A DNA stretch of 64,000 nucleotides from Halomonas sp. A40-4 (lineage in GTDB: Bacteria > Pseudomonadota > Gammaproteobacteria > Pseudomonadales > Halomonadaceae), in NCBI RefSeq assembly GCF_015767635.1, contig NZ_CP065230.1, positions 3,286,001 to 3,350,000 of the forward strand, given 5' to 3'. Numbering within the stretch: position 1 is the stretch's first letter; every line of letters starts with the position of its first letter. This document shows, piece after piece, positions 10,517-20,825 of the stretch. The notes beneath the pieces were generated by a model. That model made no database searches, had not been told where the DNA came from, and saw only the letters and a program-made list of their open reading frames with translations. Position numbers and translations under genes: made by a program.

Positions 10517-11239
10517 ATGGCGAGCCCGCGTAAAAAGCCCACCCGCCGCGGCGCTACCAGCCAGCGCAAATCGCCCCGCCCCTCAAGCGGTGGATTCCGT
10601 TTACCCGGCTGGCTATGGGGTCTGGCGGGCATGGCGGCCGGTTTCTTTCTGGCCCAACACCAGCATGGCACAGCCCCCTGGCAGGACACCGCGGATGACG
10701 CCACCCAAACGACGTCTGAATCAAGCGCTGAGGAGCGGAATGCACGTGAGGCCGCCCGGGAAACCGAAGACTCGACAGAGCCCTCCATGCCGACCTTCGA
10801 GTTTTACACCCTGCTACCTGAAACCGAGGTGATTGCCCCCGGCGTGGCCCCTCCTTCAAGCGTTGAGACGCCGACTGCCGCCGAAGCCGATAGCCCCAGC
10901 AGCGATGGCGACACCGTCGACGATCCCATCGCCCAGGTGATCGCGGCCAATATGCGCCCGGAAGAACAGGTCACCACCGCGCAGCAAACGGCCAATGAAG
11001 ACGGTGCCCGCTACGTGTTGCAAGCGGCATCGTTTCGCGAGCTGGACGATGCCGAACAGTTGCGTCAACGGCTGCGTAACTTGAGCCTGCTGGCACAGAT
11101 CAGCGAGATCCAGGCCGACGGCAGCACCTGGCATCGTGTGCAGGTGGGTCCTTACGAGGATACCCGCGAACTCAACCGCGCTCAGGACTTAATGGCCACC
11201 CAAGGCATTGAGCCGCTGCTGATTCAACTGCAAAACTGA
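10517..11239 (+). CDS. SPOR-domain cell-division protein, FtsN type
   Basis: This is probably a divisome protein that binds denuded septal peptidoglycan. It has a basic cytoplasmic N-terminus (KKPTRR, RKSPRP), one membrane span at about residues 34-50 (WLWGLAGMAAGFFLA) and a low-complexity acidic periplasmic linker. A C-terminal SPOR domain from about residue 165 starts ARYVLQAASFRELDDAEQL and ends with RVQVGPYEDTRE. It begins three bases after argS and precedes hslV, which is the E. coli position of ftsN. Topology and position therefore both point to FtsN. The short essential FtsN helices cannot be assigned by eye. Confidence 0.82.
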   Translation: MASPRKKPTRRGATSQRKSPRPSSGGFRLPGWLWGLAGMAAGFFLAQHQHGTAPWQDTADDATQTTSESSAEERNAREAARETEDSTEPSMPTFEFYTLLPETEVIAPGVAPPSSVETPTAAEADSPSSDGDTVDDPIAQVIAANMRPEEQVTTAQQTANEDGARYVLQAASFRELDDAEQLRQRLRNLSLLAQISEIQADGSTWHRVQVGPYEDTRELNRAQDLMATQGIEPLLIQLQN

Positions 11240-11260
11240 CAAACTCACTCCCCAATGACG

Positions 11261-11297
11261 TGCGGGCGGTTGATTTTTTATCGACCGCCCGCATTTT
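11261..11297 (+). terminator. Intrinsic terminator after the SPOR gene
   Basis: TGCGGGCGGTTGA pairs with TCGACCGCCCGCA (one G-T pair) across a T-rich loop and is followed by a short U run. It separates the priA-argS-SPOR group from hslVU. Confidence 0.75.
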
Positions 11298-11375
11298 GTT
11301 GAGAACTGCTTAAAGAGGGTCGAGCACCGACCCGATCGTCATCGGGAGCAAGCCTCCCCCCAAGGAGTTACCTCC

Positions 11376-11909
11376 ATGACCACCATCGTATCCGTGCGTC
11401 GCGGAAACCAAGTCGCCTTAGCGGGTGACGGCCAGGTATCACTGGGCAACACCGTGATGAAAGGCAATGCCAGCAAGGTACGCCGCCTCTACCGGGGCAA
11501 GGTACTGGCGGGCTTTGCGGGTGGCACCGCCGATGCTTTCACCCTGTTCGAACGCTTTGAAGCTCAGCTTGAAAAATACCAGGGGCACCTCACCAAGGCT
11601 GCCGTCGAGCTTGCCAAGGACTGGCGCACCGATCGCGCCCTGCGCCGCCTCGAAGCCCTGTTGGCCGTGGCCGACCACAGTGCTTCCCTGATCATTACCG
11701 GCAACGGTGACGTCGTCGAGCCCGAGCGCGGCATTATCGCCATTGGCTCAGGCGGCAACTATGCCCAGGCAAGCGCTCGGGCACTGCTGGAAAATACCGA
11801 ATTGGGCGCCCGGGAGATCACTGAAAAATCCCTCGCTATCGCTGGTGACATCTGCGTGTTCACCAATCACCACATCACGCTTGAAGAGCTGAACACCAAC
11901 GAACGTTGA
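11376..11909 (+). CDS. hslV: ATP-dependent protease peptidase subunit HslV
   Basis: HslV is the threonine-protease dodecamer of the HslUV (ClpQY) complex. The 177-residue product begins [10 protein letters not shown], so removal of Met exposes the catalytic Thr. It also has [12 protein letters not shown] and the core [14 protein letters not shown]. An AAGGAG lies upstream of the ATG. Its stop overlaps an unlikely TTG start for hslU; the more probable hslU start is eight bases downstream. The two subunits form one operon. Confidence 0.98.
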   Translation: MTTIVSVRRGNQVALAGDGQVSLGNTVMKGNASKVRRLYRGKVLAGFAGGTADAFTLFERFEAQLEKYQGHLTKAAVELAKDWRTDRALRRLEALLAVADHSASLIITGNGDVVEPERGIIAIGSGGNYAQASARALLENTELGAREITEKSLAIAGDICVFTNHHITLEELNTNER

Positions 11910-11917
11910 GGCCCCTT

Positions 11918-13240
11918 ATGACCCAGATGACCCCCCGCGAAATCGTCCACGCCCTGGACCAATATATTATTGGACAACAGGATGCCAAACGCGCCGTTGC
12001 CATTGCGTTGCGCAACCGCTGGCGCCGCATGCAGCTCGACGATGAGCTGCGCCCGGAGGTTACGCCCAAGAACATCCTGATGATCGGCCCTACCGGCGTG
12101 GGTAAAACCGAGATTGCCCGTCGCCTGGCCAAACTGGCGCGCGCGCCGTTTATCAAGGTGGAGGCTACCAAGTTTACCGAGGTTGGCTATGTGGGTCGCG
12201 ACGTCGAATCGATCATTCGCGACCTGATCGAAGCGGCCATCAAGATGGTCCGCGAACACGCCAAGGAAGAAGTCGCCCACCGGGCCGAGGATGCCGCCGA
12301 AGACCGCATTCTCGATGCGCTACTGCCCCCACCCCGCGGCCAGGAAGACAAGCCGCGCGAGGATAACGGCACCCGCCAGACGTTCCGCAAGAAGCTGCGT
12401 GAAGGAGAACTGGACGACAAAGAAATCGATATCGAGATTTCCGCCCAGGGTCAGGGGATCGACATCATGACGCCCCCCGGCATGGAAGAGATGACCAGCC
12501 AGTTGCAGAGCCTGTTTTCCAACATGGGCCAACAGAAGCGCGAGACACGCCGCGTCAAGGTCAGAGAAGCCTTCGGACTGTTGCGCGATGAAGAGGCCAG
12601 CAAGCTGGTCAACGAGGAAGAGATCAAGGCCCGCGCCGTGGAAGCGGTCGAGCAGCATGGTATCGTTTTCCTGGATGAAATCGACAAGGTCGCCAAGGGC
12701 AGTGGCCAGTCGAGTGGCGGCGACGTCTCCCGCGAGGGTGTGCAGCGCGACTTGCTACCGCTTATCGAAGGATCGACCGTCTCGACCAAGTACGGCATGG
12801 TCAAGACCGACCACATCCTGTTTATCGCCTCCGGTGCCTTCCATCTGTCGCGGCCATCGGATCTGATCCCCGAGCTGCAGGGCCGCCTGCCCATCCGCGT
12901 CGAGCTGGATGCGCTGACACCCGGTGACTTCAAACGCATCCTGACCGAGCCGTCTGCCTCGCTGACCAGGCAGTACACGGCCTTGCTGGCCACCGAAGGG
13001 CTGAACGTCGAGTTTACCCAGGACGGCATCGAGCGCATCGCCGAAATCTCCTGGCAGGTCAACGAGGGCACCGAGAACATCGGCGCGCGGCGCCTGCATA
13101 CCGTCATGGAGCGTCTACTGGAAGAGGCTTCGTTCAAGGGTGGCGACATGGAAAGCCCGCTACTGATTGACGCCGATTACGTGAATGCCCAACTCGGTGA
13201 GCTAGCCGTCGACGAAGACCTGTCGCGCTATATTCTGTAA
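11918..13240 (+). CDS. hslU: ATPase subunit HslU (ClpY)
   Basis: HslU is the AAA+ unfoldase that feeds substrates to HslV. It has Walker [10 protein letters not shown], Walker B IVFLDEID, the pore-region [15 protein letters not shown], and the sensor-2/C-terminal segment [19 protein letters not shown]. The C-terminus DLSRYIL docks into HslV and is intact. I chose ATG 11918 (440 residues; E. coli 443), with GAGG six bases upstream, over a TTG that would overlap the hslV stop. Confidence 0.98.
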   Translation: MTQMTPREIVHALDQYIIGQQDAKRAVAIALRNRWRRMQLDDELRPEVTPKNILMIGPTGVGKTEIARRLAKLARAPFIKVEATKFTEVGYVGRDVESIIRDLIEAAIKMVREHAKEEVAHRAEDAAEDRILDALLPPPRGQEDKPREDNGTRQTFRKKLREGELDDKEIDIEISAQGQGIDIMTPPGMEEMTSQLQSLFSNMGQQKRETRRVKVREAFGLLRDEEASKLVNEEEIKARAVEAVEQHGIVFLDEIDKVAKGSGQSSGGDVSREGVQRDLLPLIEGSTVSTKYGMVKTDHILFIASGAFHLSRPSDLIPELQGRLPIRVELDALTPGDFKRILTEPSASLTRQYTALLATEGLNVEFTQDGIERIAEISWQVNEGTENIGARRLHTVMERLLEEASFKGGDMESPLLIDADYVNAQLGELAVDEDLSRYIL

Positions 13241-13246
13241 CCTGTC

Positions 13247-13268
13247 GGCTCGGCAGGGATGCCGAGCC
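13247..13268 (+). terminator. Hairpin after hslU
   Basis: A perfect 9-bp stem (GGCTCGGCA / TGCCGAGCC) with a GGGA loop starts six bases after the hslU stop. The U tract is poor (TTGG), so termination may be partial. Confidence 0.55.
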
Positions 13269-13318
13269 TTGGCGCGCCACCAATGGCCGCCGACACCCAG
13301 CTGCTTTTGAGGTGTATC

Positions 13319-13702
13319 ATGACTGCTCCCACCCCCACCCGCGTTCACTACCACAAGTCGACCCGCGAGCTTGAGCTCGGCTACGCCAATGGCGAAAGCT
13401 ATCGCCTGCCGGTGGAACTGCTGCGCGTTTACTCACCTTCTGCCGAGGTACGCGGCCATGGCGGCGATACCGCGGTGCTGCAGGTCGGCAAAAAGGATGT
13501 AGGGCTGCAGAACATTACCCCAGCGGGCAACTACGCACTCAAACTGCACTTTGACGACGGTCACGACAGCGGCCTGTTCAGTTGGAACTATCTCTATGAC
13601 CTGGCCCAGCATCAAACGGCCTACTGGGAAAACTACCTGCAACGGCTTGAGGAGGCCGGGGCCTCCCGCGAGCCTGCCAGTATCCAGTTCAAACAGCTGT
13701 GA
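13319..13702 (+). CDS. DUF971 (GBBH-like N-terminal) family protein
   Basis: A 127-residue soluble protein of the DUF971 family, related to the N-terminal domain of gamma-butyrobetaine hydroxylase. Family hallmarks are LELGYANGESYRLPVELLRVYSPSAEV and the end segment FSWNYLYDLA. In other bacteria members are linked to iron-sulfur or metal handling, but no activity can be assigned from sequence. The start at 13319 follows a GAGGTG element; an upstream ATG would add 20 residues overlapping the preceding hairpin. Its place between hslU and ubiE is conserved in related genera. Confidence 0.85.
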   Translation: MTAPTPTRVHYHKSTRELELGYANGESYRLPVELLRVYSPSAEVRGHGGDTAVLQVGKKDVGLQNITPAGNYALKLHFDDGHDSGLFSWNYLYDLAQHQTAYWENYLQRLEEAGASREPASIQFKQL

Positions 13703-13824
13703 CGTAACGCCCCAGAGCAAACGCAGACAAGCCGGGGCGGACAAGGCTACAATGCTGACAACCTTATTAATGCGGCGACCGCTGGGTCGACGCTCATCGC
13801 CTCGAACTCTGGAGCCAGAGCCCC

Positions 13825-14580
13825 ATGAGCCCCACGGATAAACGCACGACCGATTTTGGTTATCAGGAAGTTCCTCTCGACGAAAAAGCCTCTCGGGTAG
13901 CCGACGTTTTCCACTCGGTCGCCGCACGCTACGACGTCATGAACGACCTGATGTCGATGGGCATTCATCGTGTCTGGAAGCGCCTCACCATTGAGCGTGC
14001 CGGCGTTCGGCCAGGTCACCACGTCCTCGATATCGCGGGCGGCACCGGTGATCTGACGCTTAAATTTTCGCGCCTGGTCGGCCCGCGAGGCAAAGTCGTG
14101 CTTGCCGATATCAACGCCTCCATGCTCAACGTTGGTCGCGACAAGCTGATGGACAACGGCGTGGGCAGCAACGTCGAGTATGTACAGGCCAACGCCGAAT
14201 GCCTGCCGTTTCCCGACAACAGCTTTGACTGCATCACCATCGCGTTTGGCTTGCGTAATGTCACCGACAAGGACGCCGCGCTACGTTCCATGGCAAGGGT
14301 CCTCAAACCCGGCGGACGCCTGCTGGTGCTGGAGTTTTCCAAGCCTAGCAATGCGCTACTCACCAAAGCCTACGACGAATATTCTTTCCGCCTGTTGCCG
14401 AAAATGGGCGAATGGGTGGCAGGCGACGGCGAAAGCTACCGCTACCTGGCCGAATCGATTCGTATGCACCCCGATCAGGAGACGCTGAAAGGCATGATGG
14501 AAAATGCCGGTCTCGAGCGGGTGGAGTACACCAACTTAACCGGCGGTATCGTGGCACTGCACCGCGGCATCAAGCTATGA
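13825..14580 (+). CDS. ubiE: Ubiquinone/menaquinone C-methyltransferase UbiE
   Basis: UbiE adds the C2 methyl group to the benzoquinol ring during ubiquinone synthesis, using S-adenosylmethionine. The 251-residue protein shows the conserved [19 protein letters not shown], the SAM-binding motif [13 protein letters not shown], and [14 protein letters not shown] lies before the ATG. It heads a ubiE-ubiJ-ubiB run; ubiJ starts 22 bases downstream. Expected 250-residue length. Confidence 0.98.
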   Translation: MSPTDKRTTDFGYQEVPLDEKASRVADVFHSVAARYDVMNDLMSMGIHRVWKRLTIERAGVRPGHHVLDIAGGTGDLTLKFSRLVGPRGKVVLADINASMLNVGRDKLMDNGVGSNVEYVQANAECLPFPDNSFDCITIAFGLRNVTDKDAALRSMARVLKPGGRLLVLEFSKPSNALLTKAYDEYSFRLLPKMGEWVAGDGESYRYLAESIRMHPDQETLKGMMENAGLERVEYTNLTGGIVALHRGIKL

Positions 14581-14602
14581 CACCAACCACCGAGAGGTCA
14601 GC

Positions 14603-15241
14603 ATGCTGCTAACCCCGACCCTGTTGCTGGCCGGATGTGAACGCACGCTGAACGCCCTGCTTGCCCGTGACCCGGCGTCACCAGCGCGGCTTGCCCAGCT
14701 CTCGGGTAGTCGGCTGCTCGTGCGTTTCGAACAGCCTCAGTTCGCCCTGGTACTTCATTATCACGCCGCCGGGATTGACCTGCTGCGCGCCGACGATATT
14801 GACGAACGCCACGTTGATGCCGTCGTGGAGCTGACTCCGGAAACCCTGTCAGCCTGGATTGGCGGCACGTCGATCGAGCAGTTGATGTTTGAAGGCAAGC
14901 TGGCGATACGCGGCCAGGTGCATTTACTCGAAGCGACGCGCACGCTGCTTCTTGACCTGGATCTCGACTGGGAAAACGAACTGGCACGTTGGTTGGGGGA
15001 TACGCCTGCCCACTCACTGGCCGAGGGGGTGCGGCGAGCGGCTGACTGGGGGCTGCGTACCAAGGACGAGTTGGTGCAGGATGTCTCCGAGTACGTGTTT
15101 GAAGAAGCCCGCTTACTGCCCGGCCGCCAGCAGCGCGATGTATTACGCGACCAGTTGACCGCGCTCGAGGTGGCGACTGACCGTCTGGAAGCCCGATTCA
15201 AGCGCCTCGAGCGACGGCTGCGAGCAGGAGCACGCCCATGA
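14603..15241 (+). CDS. ubiJ: Ubiquinone biosynthesis accessory factor UbiJ
   Basis: UbiJ is the lipid-binding scaffold of the soluble ubiquinone-synthesis complex. This 212-residue protein has an N-terminal SCP2-like domain ([17 protein letters not shown] through [10 protein letters not shown]) and a charged, helical C-terminal region likely to form a coiled coil ([19 protein letters not shown]). An AGAGG precedes the ATG. The stop overlaps the ubiB start by four bases (ATGA), so the two are translationally coupled. Family identity rests on domain form and position between ubiE and ubiB. Confidence 0.92.
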   Translation: MLLTPTLLLAGCERTLNALLARDPASPARLAQLSGSRLLVRFEQPQFALVLHYHAAGIDLLRADDIDERHVDAVVELTPETLSAWIGGTSIEQLMFEGKLAIRGQVHLLEATRTLLLDLDLDWENELARWLGDTPAHSLAEGVRRAADWGLRTKDELVQDVSEYVFEEARLLPGRQQRDVLRDQLTALEVATDRLEARFKRLERRLRAGARP

Positions 15242-16860
15242 GTTTGCGGTTGTTTCGCATCAGTTGGGTGATGGCCCGTTACCGCCTGGATACGCTCCTC
15301 CCGCTTGATCGGTTTCCCTGGTGGTTGCGCCTTCTGCTGTGGTTCTCGCCACTGCGCCTGATGCCCGTCGGCCAACGCACGCGCGGCGAGCGCCTGCGCC
15401 TCGCGCTGGAAACACTGGGACCGATTTTTATCAAATTCGGCCAGATGCTCTCCACCCGACGCGACTTGTTACCCGAAGACATTGCCGACGAGCTCAGGCG
15501 CTTGCAAGACCAGGTGCCGCCCTTTCCGGGTGAGCAGGCTGTGACCCGGGTGGAAAAAGAACTCGAAATGTCGCTCAGCGATGCCTTTGCGTTCTTCGAC
15601 ACGGCGCCTCTGGCCTCGGCGTCCATTGCGCAGGTTCATGTCGCCCAATTACATAGCGGCGAAGACGTGGTGGTCAAGATCATTCGACCCGGCATCGAGC
15701 GCATCATGCGTCAAGATATGGCGTTGATGTATCAGGTGGCCAAACTATTGGCCAAGGTACCCGAAGCCCGACGTCTACGCCCGGTGGAAGTCATCAGGGA
15801 CTACGAGGCCACGCTTTTCGATGAGCTTGACCTGTATAAGGAGGCCGCCAACACCTCTCAGCTCAAGCGCAATTTCAAAGACTCCCCGCTGCTGTTTGTA
15901 CCGACCATCTACTGGCCGTTTACCCGCCGCCACGTCATGGTCCAGGAGCGTATTCGCGGCGTGCCCGTCGCCGACCTCGACACCCTCAAGGCCAACGGTA
16001 CCAATCTCAAGAAGCTCGCCGAGCGCGGTGTGGAAATCTTCTTTACCCAGGTGTTTCGCGACAATTTCTTCCATGCCGATATGCACCCCGGCAATATTTT
16101 CGTCAACTGTGATAACCCGGAAGATCCGCAATATATCGCCATTGACTGCGGTATTGTCGGCAGCCTGACACGGGAGGATCAGGATTACCTGGCCCGCAAC
16201 CTGCTGGCGTTTTTCCATCAGGATTATTACGAAGTCGCTGCACTGCACATTGAATCGGGCTGGGTGGGCGAAAACACCCGCGCCAACGAGTTTGCAGCGG
16301 CGATTCGCACGGTTTGCGAACCGATTCTGGAAAAACCGTTGAAAGATATATCCTTCGGCCAGGTCCTGCTGGGGCTGTTCCAGACCGCACGGCGCTTTAA
16401 CATGGAAGTACAGCCCCAATTGGTACTGTTGCAGAAGACCTTGCTCAATATTGAGGGCCTGGGCCGACAGCTTTACCCTGACCTGGACCTGTGGAGCACG
16501 GCAAAACCCTATCTCGAGCAGTGGATGAAAGAACGGGCGGGCGTCGGCGGCCTATGGCGCTCGTTGAAGCGCCAGGCACCGGAACTGTCGCACCAGTTAC
16601 CCGAGCTACCGGTACTGGCGCATCAGGCGCTCAGCCGCATGGAGCACGAGCACCGCCAGCGTCACCAGCAGACCTCTGCCATCAGCGACATGCAACAGCA
16701 AATGGCTCGCCAGGGCAAACGCCAGCATCGCCTGCGTATTGGCCTGGTTCTGCTAGGCTTGGCACTGGCTTGGCAGCCACTGAGCCAATGGGCAGGCAGT
16801 CAGCAATGGCCGGTGCTTGTCGCAGCCGCCATCGGTCTGCTGCTGCTGGTATGGCAATAG
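15238..16860 (+). CDS. ubiB: Ubiquinone biosynthesis protein UbiB (atypical kinase/ATPase)
   Basis: UbiB is a membrane-attached ABC1/ADCK-family protein needed for ubiquinone synthesis, thought to help extract or deliver lipid intermediates. It shows the KxGQ motif ([14 protein letters not shown]), the alanine-rich nucleotide loop ([11 protein letters not shown]) and the catalytic region [13 protein letters not shown] with AIDCGIVG. Two C-terminal membrane segments begin near residues 500 and 523. At 540 residues it matches E. coli (546). It is coupled to ubiJ by an ATGA overlap. Confidence 0.97.
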   Translation: MSLRLFRISWVMARYRLDTLLPLDRFPWWLRLLLWFSPLRLMPVGQRTRGERLRLALETLGPIFIKFGQMLSTRRDLLPEDIADELRRLQDQVPPFPGEQAVTRVEKELEMSLSDAFAFFDTAPLASASIAQVHVAQLHSGEDVVVKIIRPGIERIMRQDMALMYQVAKLLAKVPEARRLRPVEVIRDYEATLFDELDLYKEAANTSQLKRNFKDSPLLFVPTIYWPFTRRHVMVQERIRGVPVADLDTLKANGTNLKKLAERGVEIFFTQVFRDNFFHADMHPGNIFVNCDNPEDPQYIAIDCGIVGSLTREDQDYLARNLLAFFHQDYYEVAALHIESGWVGENTRANEFAAAIRTVCEPILEKPLKDISFGQVLLGLFQTARRFNMEVQPQLVLLQKTLLNIEGLGRQLYPDLDLWSTAKPYLEQWMKERAGVGGLWRSLKRQAPELSHQLPELPVLAHQALSRMEHEHRQRHQQTSAISDMQQQMARQGKRQHRLRIGLVLLGLALAWQPLSQWAGSQQWPVLVAAAIGLLLLVWQ

Positions 16861-16881
16861 TTCAAGAACCCGAGGATCCCC

Positions 16882-17244
16882 ATGGACACGACGCCTTACA
16901 CCCCTAATAATGCACCTGTGCTTGATGCGCTCGCCGACGTATTACGTCAGCGTCGTCACGCGTCGCCGGACGATTCTTATGTTGCCTCCTTGCATTACAA
17001 GGGATTGAACAAGATACTCGAAAAACTCGGCGAGGAAGCCACCGAAACACTGCTCGCCGCCAAAGACGCCGAACATGGCAGCTTTGACGAGCGACAGGCA
17101 CTGGTCGCCGAAACCGCCGACCTATGGTTTCATAGCCTGGTGATGCTGTCGCATCTGGACCTGGATCACCAGGATGTACTCAACGAATTGGCGCGCCGTT
17201 TCGGCATTTCCGGCCACGACGAAAAAGCGGCGCGTCAACAATAG
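16882..17244 (+). CDS. hisE: Phosphoribosyl-ATP pyrophosphatase
   Basis: HisE hydrolyses phosphoribosyl-ATP to phosphoribosyl-AMP, the second step of histidine synthesis. The 120-residue helical protein contains [19 protein letters not shown] and the acidic ETADLWFH motif of the MazG-like fold. GAGGAT precedes the ATG. Its usual partner hisI is not beside it, so it stands alone between ubiB and tatA. Confidence 0.94.
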   Translation: MDTTPYTPNNAPVLDALADVLRQRRHASPDDSYVASLHYKGLNKILEKLGEEATETLLAAKDAEHGSFDERQALVAETADLWFHSLVMLSHLDLDHQDVLNELARRFGISGHDEKAARQQ

Positions 17245-17286
17245 CCTTCAGGCTTTGCAACACAGCCCCATCACGAGGACACGCTT

Positions 17287-17562
17287 ATGTTAGGTGGTAT
17301 CAGTATTTGGCAGTTGCTGATTGTACTAGGCATCATCATCCTGGTTTTCGGCACGAAAAAGCTCCGCAACGTCGGTACCGACCTGGGCGGTGCGGTGAAA
17401 GGCTTCAAGAAAGCCGTCCATGAAGACGAGAAAGACGCCAGCAAGAAGGACGATGACCAGCCCCAGGCGAAAGTTCGTCACGATGAGGCTGGCAACACTT
17501 ACGACGTTCAAGCGGAAGAGAAAGAAAAACAGACAGCTGATCATCAAGACGAGCGCAAATAA
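17287..17562 (+). CDS. tatA: Sec-independent translocase subunit TatA
   Basis: TatA oligomerises to form the pathway for folded proteins in the twin-arginine system. It has a single N-terminal membrane helix ([16 protein letters not shown]), the FGxxKL hinge as FGTKKL, an amphipathic helix ([13 protein letters not shown]) and a charged C-terminal tail. The 91-residue length is normal. GAGGACA lies before the ATG. It is three bases from tatB. Confidence 0.97.
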   Translation: MLGGISIWQLLIVLGIIILVFGTKKLRNVGTDLGGAVKGFKKAVHEDEKDASKKDDDQPQAKVRHDEAGNTYDVQAEEKEKQTADHQDERK

Positions 17563-17565
17563 GCC

Positions 17566-17988
17566 ATGTTCGATTTTGGCTTTTTTGAAATTCTGGTCAT
17601 TGGCGTTGTCGGGCTCCTGGTACTGGGTCCGGAACGCCTTCCCCGCGCGGCGCGCACGGTCGGCCTGTGGGTCGGCAAGATCAAGCGCACCGTCTCGGGC
17701 ATGCAGCGCGAAATCAGCGCCCAGCTCGAAGCGGAAGATCTGCGTCAAACGCTCTCTGACCAGCAGAAAAAGCTCGATGACAGCCTTCGCAAAGCCAAGC
17801 ATGACGTAGAGCGGATAGCGGACGCCCCCGAAAAGCCAACGCCAGCCTCCGGCGACCCATCAACGACGTCGGAAAAGCGTGCCGCCAGTGCCGCCTCGCA
17901 TCTGGATGAAGCACTGGAAACCGTCCGTGAGAAAGCACCCGCGTCGCCCGACGCCGAGTCATCTACCAAGGACAGCAAGCACCCATGA
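17566..17988 (+). CDS. tatB: Sec-independent translocase subunit TatB
   Basis: TatB forms the substrate-receptor complex with TatC. The N-terminal helix carries the diagnostic FDFGFFEILVIG start and the Glu and GPERLP motif, distinguishing it from TatA. A long amphipathic helix and a low-complexity, Ser/Ala/Pro-rich tail follow. The stop overlaps tatC by four bases (ATGA). Confidence 0.97.
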   Translation: MFDFGFFEILVIGVVGLLVLGPERLPRAARTVGLWVGKIKRTVSGMQREISAQLEAEDLRQTLSDQQKKLDDSLRKAKHDVERIADAPEKPTPASGDPSTTSEKRAASAASHLDEALETVREKAPASPDAESSTKDSKHP

Positions 17989-18770
17989 GCACCTCTGATG
18001 ATTCGCAGGAGCCCAGCAATGATCAGAAACAAGCGCCGTTAATCGAGCACCTCATTGAACTGCGCTCGAGACTGATGCGCGCGGTTATCGCGATTCTTTT
18101 GATCTTTCTCGGGCTTTATGCGTTCTCGAACGACATCTATCTTTTCGTGGCAGAACCGCTGATGGCGCTGCTGCCCCCAGGGTCGCAAATGATTGCGACC
18201 GAAGTGGCCTCACCGTTTCTTGCACCGTTCAAACTGACGTTGGTAACAGCGCTATTTATTGCGGTGCCGTTTGTGCTGCACCAGGCTTGGTCGTTTATCG
18301 CACCAGGGCTTTACGATAACGAGAAAGCACTGGCAATTCCGATCCTGGTCTCCAGCATTATGCTGTTCTATGCCGGGGCGGCGTTTGCATATTACGTGGT
18401 GTTTCCGTTGCTGTTTGCGTTTTTCACCCAGGCAGGGCCGGAAAACATCACGGTAATGACGGATATCAATCAGTACCTGAACTTCGTGCTCAAGCTCTTC
18501 TTTGCCTTTGGCGTGGCGTTTGAAATTCCGGTTGCCACGTTTTTACTGATTCTGTCCGGCGCGACCACGGTCGAGAGCCTCTCCCAAAAACGCCCGTACA
18601 TTATCCTGGGCTGTTTCGTGATTGGCATGGTGCTCACACCACCCGACGTCATATCGCAAAGCCTGCTGGCCATTCCCATGTACCTGCTTTACGAGGTTGG
18701 CCTGCTGTTTGGCCGCCTGGTCCGCAAGCGGCGCGCCGAAAAGGCCGCCGAAGCGTCAGGTGAAGAATAG
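17985..18770 (+). CDS. tatC: Sec-independent translocase subunit TatC
   Basis: TatC is the six-span membrane receptor for twin-arginine signal peptides. The N-terminus has the conserved LIEHLIELRSRLMRA; later PFKLTLVTALF and the region FGVAFEIPVA, including the conserved FE, are present. At 261 residues it matches the family. It ends a tatABC operon and is followed by a hairpin at 18783. Confidence 0.98.
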   Translation: MSTSDDSQEPSNDQKQAPLIEHLIELRSRLMRAVIAILLIFLGLYAFSNDIYLFVAEPLMALLPPGSQMIATEVASPFLAPFKLTLVTALFIAVPFVLHQAWSFIAPGLYDNEKALAIPILVSSIMLFYAGAAFAYYVVFPLLFAFFTQAGPENITVMTDINQYLNFVLKLFFAFGVAFEIPVATFLLILSGATTVESLSQKRPYIILGCFVIGMVLTPPDVISQSLLAIPMYLLYEVGLLFGRLVRKRRAEKAAEASGEE

Positions 18771-18782
18771 CTCGCACTAAAA

Positions 18783-18812
18783 ACAAACCGCTGCCCAAAG
18801 GCAGCGGTTTGT
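18783..18812 (-). terminator. Terminator between tatC and elbB, U tract on minus strand
   Basis: ACAAACCGCTGCC / GGCAGCGGTTTGT form a perfect 13-bp stem with a 4-base loop. On the minus strand it is followed by a U-rich run (TTTTTAG), so it ends elbB. It may also stop tatC transcripts, though no U run follows on the plus strand. Confidence 0.8.
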
Positions 18813-18852
18813 GGATGGATATAGACGTCCGGCGGAAAGCGTCGCTAATGGG

Positions 18853-19512
18853 TCAGTCCATCATTTCATCGATCCGATCAACGAGCTTGAAGATGCCGGT
18901 GGCCGCTTCACTGATCCGCGTTGCCAGCATATAGGCAGGCGTCGAGACCACGCGGTGCTCAAGATCGACCACGATATCCTCGACACTACAGCTACGGTGA
19001 AGGCCGCCCATGGCGCTGATGGCCCCGGATACGCCAGGATCATTGCCCACCGTCACGGCGATCCCGTCACCCAACAAACGCGTCGCCAACACTGGCGCAA
19101 TGCAGATCAGGCCGATCGGCTTGGCATCTTCGCGAAAGCCTGACAGGACTTCCCTGAACGACGCCAACACCTGCATGCTGTCTCCCGCCAAGGCGAAATC
19201 CGACAGGTTTTTGGCGACACCAAAACCACCCGGTACAATTACCGCGTCAAATTCGTCAGCCGCCAGGTCAGTTAGTGGGCTGACGTCACCGCGGGCCAGA
19301 CGTGCTGATTCCACCAGCACGTCACGTTTTTCGTCCGTGTCAGTCTCCTGGGTGAGGTGATTGACCACATGGTGCTGCTCGATATCCGGGGCAAAACAAC
19401 GATATCCTATCCCCAACTGGTCCAAGCGCAGTAGCGTCAGGGTGGTTTCGTAAATTTCCGACCCGTCGAATACACCGCAGCCAGCAAGAATCACTGCTAC
19501 CTGTTTGGTCAT
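18853..19512 (-). CDS. elbB: Isoprenoid biosynthesis glyoxalase ElbB
   Basis: ElbB is a DJ-1/PfpI-superfamily protein; the E. coli member has glyoxalase activity and has been linked genetically to isoprenoid synthesis. The 219-residue product begins MTKQVAVILAGCGVFDGSEI. It has PGGFGVAKNLSDFA and the nucleophile-elbow segment GLICIAPVL with the conserved Cys. ATG 19512 is preceded by AAGGAG at good spacing; an upstream start would only add a non-conserved 25-residue extension. Confidence 0.93.
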   Translation of the reverse strand: MTKQVAVILAGCGVFDGSEIYETTLTLLRLDQLGIGYRCFAPDIEQHHVVNHLTQETDTDEKRDVLVESARLARGDVSPLTDLAADEFDAVIVPGGFGVAKNLSDFALAGDSMQVLASFREVLSGFREDAKPIGLICIAPVLATRLLGDGIAVTVGNDPGVSGAISAMGGLHRSCSVEDIVVDLEHRVVSTPAYMLATRISEAATGIFKLVDRIDEMMD

Positions 19513-19615
19513 GCTTTTCTCCTTGTGCAGGGCCTGCTCGTTCAGCAGCGTTTGCGCCACTTTAGTCAGTCTTTCAGCGCACCACAAGACGGCTTTCGAT
19601 GCAGACCAGGGCTGA

Positions 19616-20686
<1,071 letters not shown>

Positions 20687-20714
20687 TCCTGGGAGGCTGA
20701 AGCCAGTAAAGCGT

Positions 20715-20747
20715 AGATGACAATGCCGTGACACGTCTTTGTCATCT
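20715..20747. promoter_or_regulatory. Inverted repeat with PhoB-box-like direct repeat upstream of ppk
   Basis: AGATGACAA (20715-20723) and TTGTCATCT (20739-20747) form a perfect 9-bp inverted repeat. Read on the minus strand, 20717-20734 is GTGTCAC-GGCA-TTGTCAT, two 7-mers four bases apart, which resembles the PhoB box (CTGTCAT-N4-CTGTCAT). It sits about 80 bases before ppk, a typical phosphate-regulated gene. It could instead be a weak hemB terminator. Confidence 0.3.
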
Positions 20748-20825
20748 TCCTCCGCCATACTGCGTTAACAGATGCGTATCAGGCAGTGATATGCTCAGAG
20801 ACGACTAACGCCGGAGGCAGCTACC

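Noticed and set aside
12451..13149. Minus-strand open frame inside hslU (232 codons)
   Set aside because: Antisense of a conserved ATPase; Ser/Arg-rich composition typical of shadow frames.
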